From Rodentolepis nana (Eukaryota > Platyhelminthes > Cestoda > Cyclophyllidea > Hymenolepididae): a stretch of DNA of 11,604 bases. The stretch is from contig UZAE01012204.1 in the NCBI GenBank assembly GCA_900617975.1, positions 1 to 11,604 on the forward strand, written 5' to 3'. This document shows, piece after piece, positions 8,312-11,604 of this stretch. Positions within the stretch are counted from its first letter, which is position 1. Each line of letters begins with the position of its first letter. The notes under the pieces were generated by a model. It was not told the origin of the DNA, did not search any database, and saw only the letters and a program-made list of their open reading frames with translations. A program made the translations under genes and the position numbers.

Positions 8312-9248
8312 CTGATCCAACTCCATAGAAAGGAGTCGAGCAGCAACAGAAGCTGCAGCAACAGCAGTAGCAGCAGGAAGTTGACTGACAAGGGGATTTG
8401 TGTTAATACCATCTGGAGGCGATATGGCCTTGGTAACCCGTAATAACTGCCCACCAAGATCAAACCGATTCATACTAACCACTGCAGCAATAGCCGATTC
8501 CTCATTATCGAACTCCACATATCCGAACCCTCGATGAGATGACCCGGGTTGCTGGGGGTCAGGAATAAGTCTAAAAGAGGGCAACAATGCAATTTAAAGT
8601 AATAAAAACCTACCGACACATAGTTATATTGCCAAAAGCCCGAAAAACACATTCAATATCTGAATCTGTGAGCTCTGAATGTACACCGCCGACATAAATA
8701 CGCTTTTGCAGTTTAAACTCTTCAATTAACTCATTCATAAATGGTGTCGCATCAGGGAGATTACTAGGTCGACCCACTTTGAGAAGACGTCCGGCAAAGT
8801 TTGTTCCATTCATTTGTTCAATGGCCAATAGGGCTGATTCAGGGTACTCGAATTCAACGAAGGCGAAACCTTTGTGCTTCAAAGTAGTAGGATCCCAGCT
8901 CATACTTACATTCTTCACAGGACCAAAAGGAACAAAAGCCTGTTTAATAGCATCCTCCTTTACATCATAGGCAATGGAACCAATATAAATCCGATTAAGC
9001 AAAGCTAGTGTCTGATTCCTTCGAGCAGTGTTTATTTGCAAACTTTCATTCTGTTGAGACTGTTTAAGTAAAACAGTTTTAATATTTTGTTCCATTGCAT
9101 ATTTCTTAGCCCGTTCAATTGCATCAAGCTGAGCCATTGTTGGTTTGCGCAAAGTAAATACTTCCTCCATTTTATCAGCACCGGGACCGTGGAATATAGG
9201 TCCAAAGGGTTCAATAATGATTTCTTCCAATTGTAAATTTGTGATCAT
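8312..9248 (-). CDS. PUF60: PUF60 / half-pint-like poly(U)-binding splicing factor (N-terminus, RRM1, RRM2, linker)
   Basis: Exons 9248-8614 and 8570-8312 are split by a 43-nt intron (donor GTAGGT, acceptor TTTTAG) inside RRM2. The ATG at 9248 has an ACC before it. Residues 1-80 include K-K-Y-A-M-E-Q-N-I-K-T-V-L, a PUF60 hallmark. RRM1 is about 84-160 with RNP2 R-I-Y-I-G-S and RNP1 K-G-F-A-F-V-E-F, and is followed by the PUF60-typical K-V-G-R-P-S-N. RRM2 is about 181-260 with RNP2 R-I-Y-V-G-G, RNP1 R-G-F-G-Y-V-E-F, and then F-D-L-G-G-Q-L-L-R-V-T-K-A. An Ala-rich linker ends at residue 298 in phase 0 before a GTCAGT donor. PUF60 binds U-rich tracts near 3' splice sites and helps U2AF and U2 snRNP recognise them. 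Human PUF60 is about 559 residues and ends in a UHM; no UHM exon is visible here, but an RS exon follows on the same strand. The gene is divergent from RPL7L1. Confidence 0.9.
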
Positions 9249-9654
9249 GGTAGAAGGACAAACCGTATTAGAGGCACACAAATTCAAACAGGCGACGAGC
9301 GTCTGATAGGATATATAACCAATTTATAAAGTTTTTTTTAATTTAATGATAGACTGACACATTATTAAAAAATTAGCAATTATTTTAAAAATGCTCAATC
9401 ATGATAATGAAATTGTTTACAAACAAAAGTTCACATTTTAGGCATTTCAGTATATATAGATTTTAGCATTTCAAATCTTATTAATAAATTGCACAAAATC
9501 TGCTAACAATAACGATTTTAAAAGTGCCAACTTTTACAAATGGTAAATCATTCATTGCTCCGTGTGGATTGTTTGCCTTATTCTTGAAATCTGTTGCGTC
9601 GCAATTAGGAAAGTGAATACAGGCAAATAAATTCAGTATATATTTCTTCGTTAG
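9249..9654. promoter_or_regulatory. Divergent intergenic region between PUF60-like and RPL7L1
   Basis: The two genes start head-to-head here, so this roughly 400-bp AT-rich stretch probably contains both promoters. TATA-like sequences occur at 9309-9318 (upstream of the PUF60 ATG) and at 9451-9458 (upstream of RPL7L1); in such AT-rich DNA they are weak evidence. It should also include the first RPL7L1 exon with the start codon: ATG at 9540-9542 is followed directly by GTAAAT, and acceptor-like sites end at 9622 and 9654. The exact first exon is unresolved. Confidence 0.5.
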
Positions 9655-10426
9655 TGGAGAGGAAAAGCCTGTTGCCAAACTCCCAACAATCCCAGTGAGG
9701 CTTCTCAAACGGAGGAAGCAAGCTAACAAGGATGTTATTAAAGCCCAACTGAAGCACTCCTCAGATATACACAGGCGAGCCAGAGAACGACGAAGTGTGA
9801 TTCGAAGACCTGCTCATTTTATCGCGGTAAGTTGATTTCTTCTTTACTTATTTCCTTAGACTGCTAGGAAGGAGTCGAGGGACCAGAAGAGATTGGGACG
9901 CGTGTCCACACGAAAAGCGCCCATTGCAACGGACGATCGTCTTGGAATTGTTATTCGACTTCACGGCGATAACGGGCTTTCGGCAGAATCGAAGCAAGTT
10001 CTTCAAATCCTCAACTTGCATGCCCCAAATACTGCTGTGTTTGTAAGAGTTTCGGAGGCGATGTTGAAGCTCTTAACTGTTGTCTGTCCATACGTTGCTT
10101 GGGGTTATGCTGACTTGGCAACTGTTCGAAGTTTGATCTTCAAGAGGGGGAAAACCAAGGTTGGCAATAAGATTCGTTCAATTGACAATGCAGTTGTGGA
10201 GGAGAAACTCGGATCATTGGGCATTCTCTGCATTGAAGATCTTATCCACGAACTGATGACTCTGGGACCCCACCTTCGTGAGGTTTTGGGTTTTGTGCAC
10301 CCTTTCAGACTGAGGCCACCCACTGGTGATTGGAAAAGGCACTTGAAGAGGGCTCAGCACCCTTTCAATCATACGGTAGCAAATAGATATGAGATGATAA
10401 GTGAATTGATCCAGAAAGTTGTGTAA
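9655..10426 (+). CDS. RPL7L1: Ribosomal protein uL30 family, RPL7-like 1 (60S ribosome assembly factor)
   Basis: Exon 9655-9826, a 33-nt intron 9827-9859 (GTAAGT...CCTTAG, phase 0), and exon 9860-10426 ending in TAA. The visible part is 245 codons; the full family member is about 246-255. The first exon has K-L-P-T-I-P-V-R-L-L-K-R-R-K, the N-terminal signature of RPL7L1 (L-L-K-K-R-K in human), then a basic helical region. The second has the L7 fold with Y-V-A-W-G-Y, L-I-F-K-R-G, K-V-G-N-K, D-N-A-V-V-E-E-K-L-G and I-L-C-I-E-D-L-I-H-E-L; K-V-x-N-K and E-E-x-L-G favour L7L1 over the core ribosomal protein L7. The yeast relative Rlp7 acts in the nucleolus in pre-60S maturation and ITS2 processing. 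No in-frame ATG lies in the first visible exon, so a short upstream exon supplies the start; an in-frame TGA at 9614-9616 bounds any unspliced extension. Confidence 0.88.
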
Positions 10427-10463
10427 TTTTTTAACCAGTTTTTGTCTCTTGAATGAATTTGTA

Positions 10464-10469
10464 TATAAA
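10464..10469 (+). terminator. Possible polyadenylation signal variant (TATAAA) of RPL7L1
   Basis: TATAAA lies about 40 nt after the RPL7L1 stop codon, followed by a G/T-containing stretch. No AATAAA is present nearer. This is a weak call based on position and motif only. Confidence 0.3.
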
Positions 10470-10640
10470 TGTATGCAATCAGTTCGTTACGTTCTGCCTA
10501 AACTTCTTGTTGGCTCTTGACTATTTCTGATTCATTGATATATTTGCTGAGGTGAAAGCTGGACATATTATAGCTTGGTCTAAGTGAATTTGGAAGGGGA
10601 GTTCTTGAAATATTAAACGATGAATTAAGGTTGTTTCCTA

Positions 10641-10672
10641 GTGCGTGTGTGTGTGTGTGTGTGAGTGCGTGT
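10641..10672. repeat. GT dinucleotide microsatellite
   Basis: A perfect GT run of nine units at 10645-10662 is flanked by interrupted GTGC/GTGA units. It could be polymorphic between individuals. Confidence 0.9.
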
Positions 10673-11177
10673 TAATAGACGCTGCAGGTTCGTGGCGTTT
10701 GGACAGTGTATGTAAGCACAACGTTGTTGAGTGCTAAATGATATCTGCTAACATATTGCTTGGGACATAATTTGGAGATTTCCTCAAGAGAAAGTGCTTT
10801 TCAAGGCATTTTTCGCAATGGGAGTAAGAGGGGAATGAGCTTGCGCCGCTACTGCTTAAGTTGGTAGCTTCGATTGATCTAAGCTGTTTGTAATATCTAA
10901 AGGCAACAACTGGGTAACATTTAATCAATTTTAACTAGTGTTCCTTAATTTCGTTTTAGCAACTAAGTTGGGTGTCCCAAAGAGCTGAAAACTAAAGTTG
11001 ATTGAACGAGTTATCATTGAAATGGGATTTTGAGCGGCAACATAATATTTGAGTAGTGAGTTGCATTTCAAATAAATTTGGAAATTGTAGAGTTCGAGCA
11101 GGGATAATAGAGCATTAACGGTGTATAATCATAGGATTAAATATTAGCCCAGTGCGTATGTAACCTTATTGAAAAAT

Positions 11178-11342
11178 ATGGATGTCTGTATCGGCAACCG
11201 TATGGCCGAAGCATGCATTATGTATTCCAGGAATTCTAACCAATGGGGAAATTACTACCCGCCGCACTCATTTCCTCCATTTAATGCTCCTCTAACTCAC
11301 ACGCCACTGTTTATTGAGAATGCCGTGAATAAAGGAGGCTAG
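11178..11342 (+). CDS. Candidate short open frame or exon, Pro/Asn/Tyr-rich product
   Basis: A 54-codon frame starts at ATG 11178 and ends at TAG 11340-11342. It encodes a segment rich in Pro, Asn, Tyr and Phe (N-Q-W-G-N-Y-Y-P-P-H-S-F-P-P-F-N-A-P), unlike random AT-rich sequence, which would be rich in Lys, Ile and Leu. Such composition is seen in activation or linker regions of transcription factors. A GT at 11327 (GCC|GTGAAT, phase 0) could be a splice donor. No homologue is recognised and the start is not independently supported. It might be the first exon of a gene continuing to the right. Confidence 0.3.
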   Translation: MDVCIGNRMAEACIMYSRNSNQWGNYYPPHSFPPFNAPLTHTPLFIENAVNKGG

Positions 11343-11604
11343 AAATTTGTAATCCGTATAGACAGAGGCCATAGGTCAGTTGCCTTCCTATGTGAATTGC
11401 AAATAGCGTTTTTTCTCGAAACAGATCAAAGGTAAGGTCCTACTACGCAGGCCAACTTCTATTAACCCTTCTCTTGATGAGTTTTAAAGTCATATTTTTC
11501 TCGAATAGACTAACAATCTACTTGCTCACCCGCAAGGGTAATTCGTAACTCTGACTTTGTATGATAAACGGAATCAAGTTAAGCAGATAAAGAATTCAGT
11601 TTAG
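11343..11604. other. Right edge, nothing recognised
   Basis: AT-rich sequence with only short frames. If the open frame at 11178 is a first exon, this would be intron. Confidence 0.4.

Larger units (their letters stand above)
10427..11177. other. Non-coding stretch downstream of RPL7L1
   Basis: Contains the 3' untranslated region of RPL7L1, a GT microsatellite and otherwise unremarkable AT-rich sequence. A 64-codon minus-strand frame at 10734-10928 shows no known features and is probably chance. Confidence 0.5.

Noticed and set aside
8779..8970. 63-codon plus-strand frame
   Set aside because: Antisense shadow of the PUF60 RRM1 exon.
9893..9895. Start of the L7-like protein at 9893
   Set aside because: The codon is TTG, not ATG, and the frame continues upstream to a spliced exon that matches the RPL7L1 N-terminus.
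10105..10323. 72-codon minus-strand frame
   Set aside because: Antisense shadow of the RPL7L1 second exon.

Overview
The window looks like metazoan nuclear DNA, most probably from a parasitic flatworm (trematode, cestode or relative). Non-coding DNA is AT-rich, genes are split by very short GT-AG introns (33, 35, 37, 38, 43, 48 and 76 nt by my reading), and the recognisable proteins are eukaryotic nuclear factors. No bacterial operon, CRISPR array, tRNA or rRNA was found. The flatworm placement is inference from intron size and composition. Layout, left to right. Positions 1-1640 are a graveyard of mobile DNA, all coding pieces on the minus strand: a Ty3/gypsy-type retropepsin fragment cut by the window edge, a diverged palindrome centred near 634, an exact 36-bp tandem duplication inside a coiled-coil-like coding fragment, and a frameshifted relic of the zinc-binding N-terminal domain of a Mutator-like transposase. 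Positions 2097-3290 (perhaps from 3412) on the minus strand hold a multi-exon gene whose product aligns along almost its whole length with the catalytic subunit of casein kinase 2 but has lost the catalytic residues; there is also one apparent frame break, so it is either a pseudokinase or a decaying paralogue. Positions 4496-9248, minus strand, carry a PUF60 / half-pint-like splicing factor. Two exons (9248-8614, 8570-8312) encode the N-terminal segment, RRM1, RRM2 and an Ala-rich linker. Two further minus-strand exon-like blocks follow, an RS domain (6797-6497) and an acidic/Ser-rich tail (4758-4496). Both joins are phase-compatible, giving a possible 485-residue protein that ends in RS instead of the UHM domain of canonical PUF60. 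I found no UHM exon in the window. Positions 9655-10426, plus strand, encode RPL7L1, a uL30-family 60S assembly factor, interrupted by a 33-nt intron. It is head-to-head with the PUF60-like gene, and about 400 bp between them probably acts as a shared promoter region. The right end (10427-11604) is mostly non-coding, with a GT microsatellite and a 54-codon Pro/Asn-rich open frame at 11178 that may be an exon of another gene. The two well-supported genes both serve nuclear RNA work: pre-mRNA splicing and pre-60S ribosome assembly. The most interesting items are the CK2-like protein without catalytic residues, the possible PUF60-RS architecture, and an in-frame-stop exon-like block in the first long intron of the PUF60-like gene.
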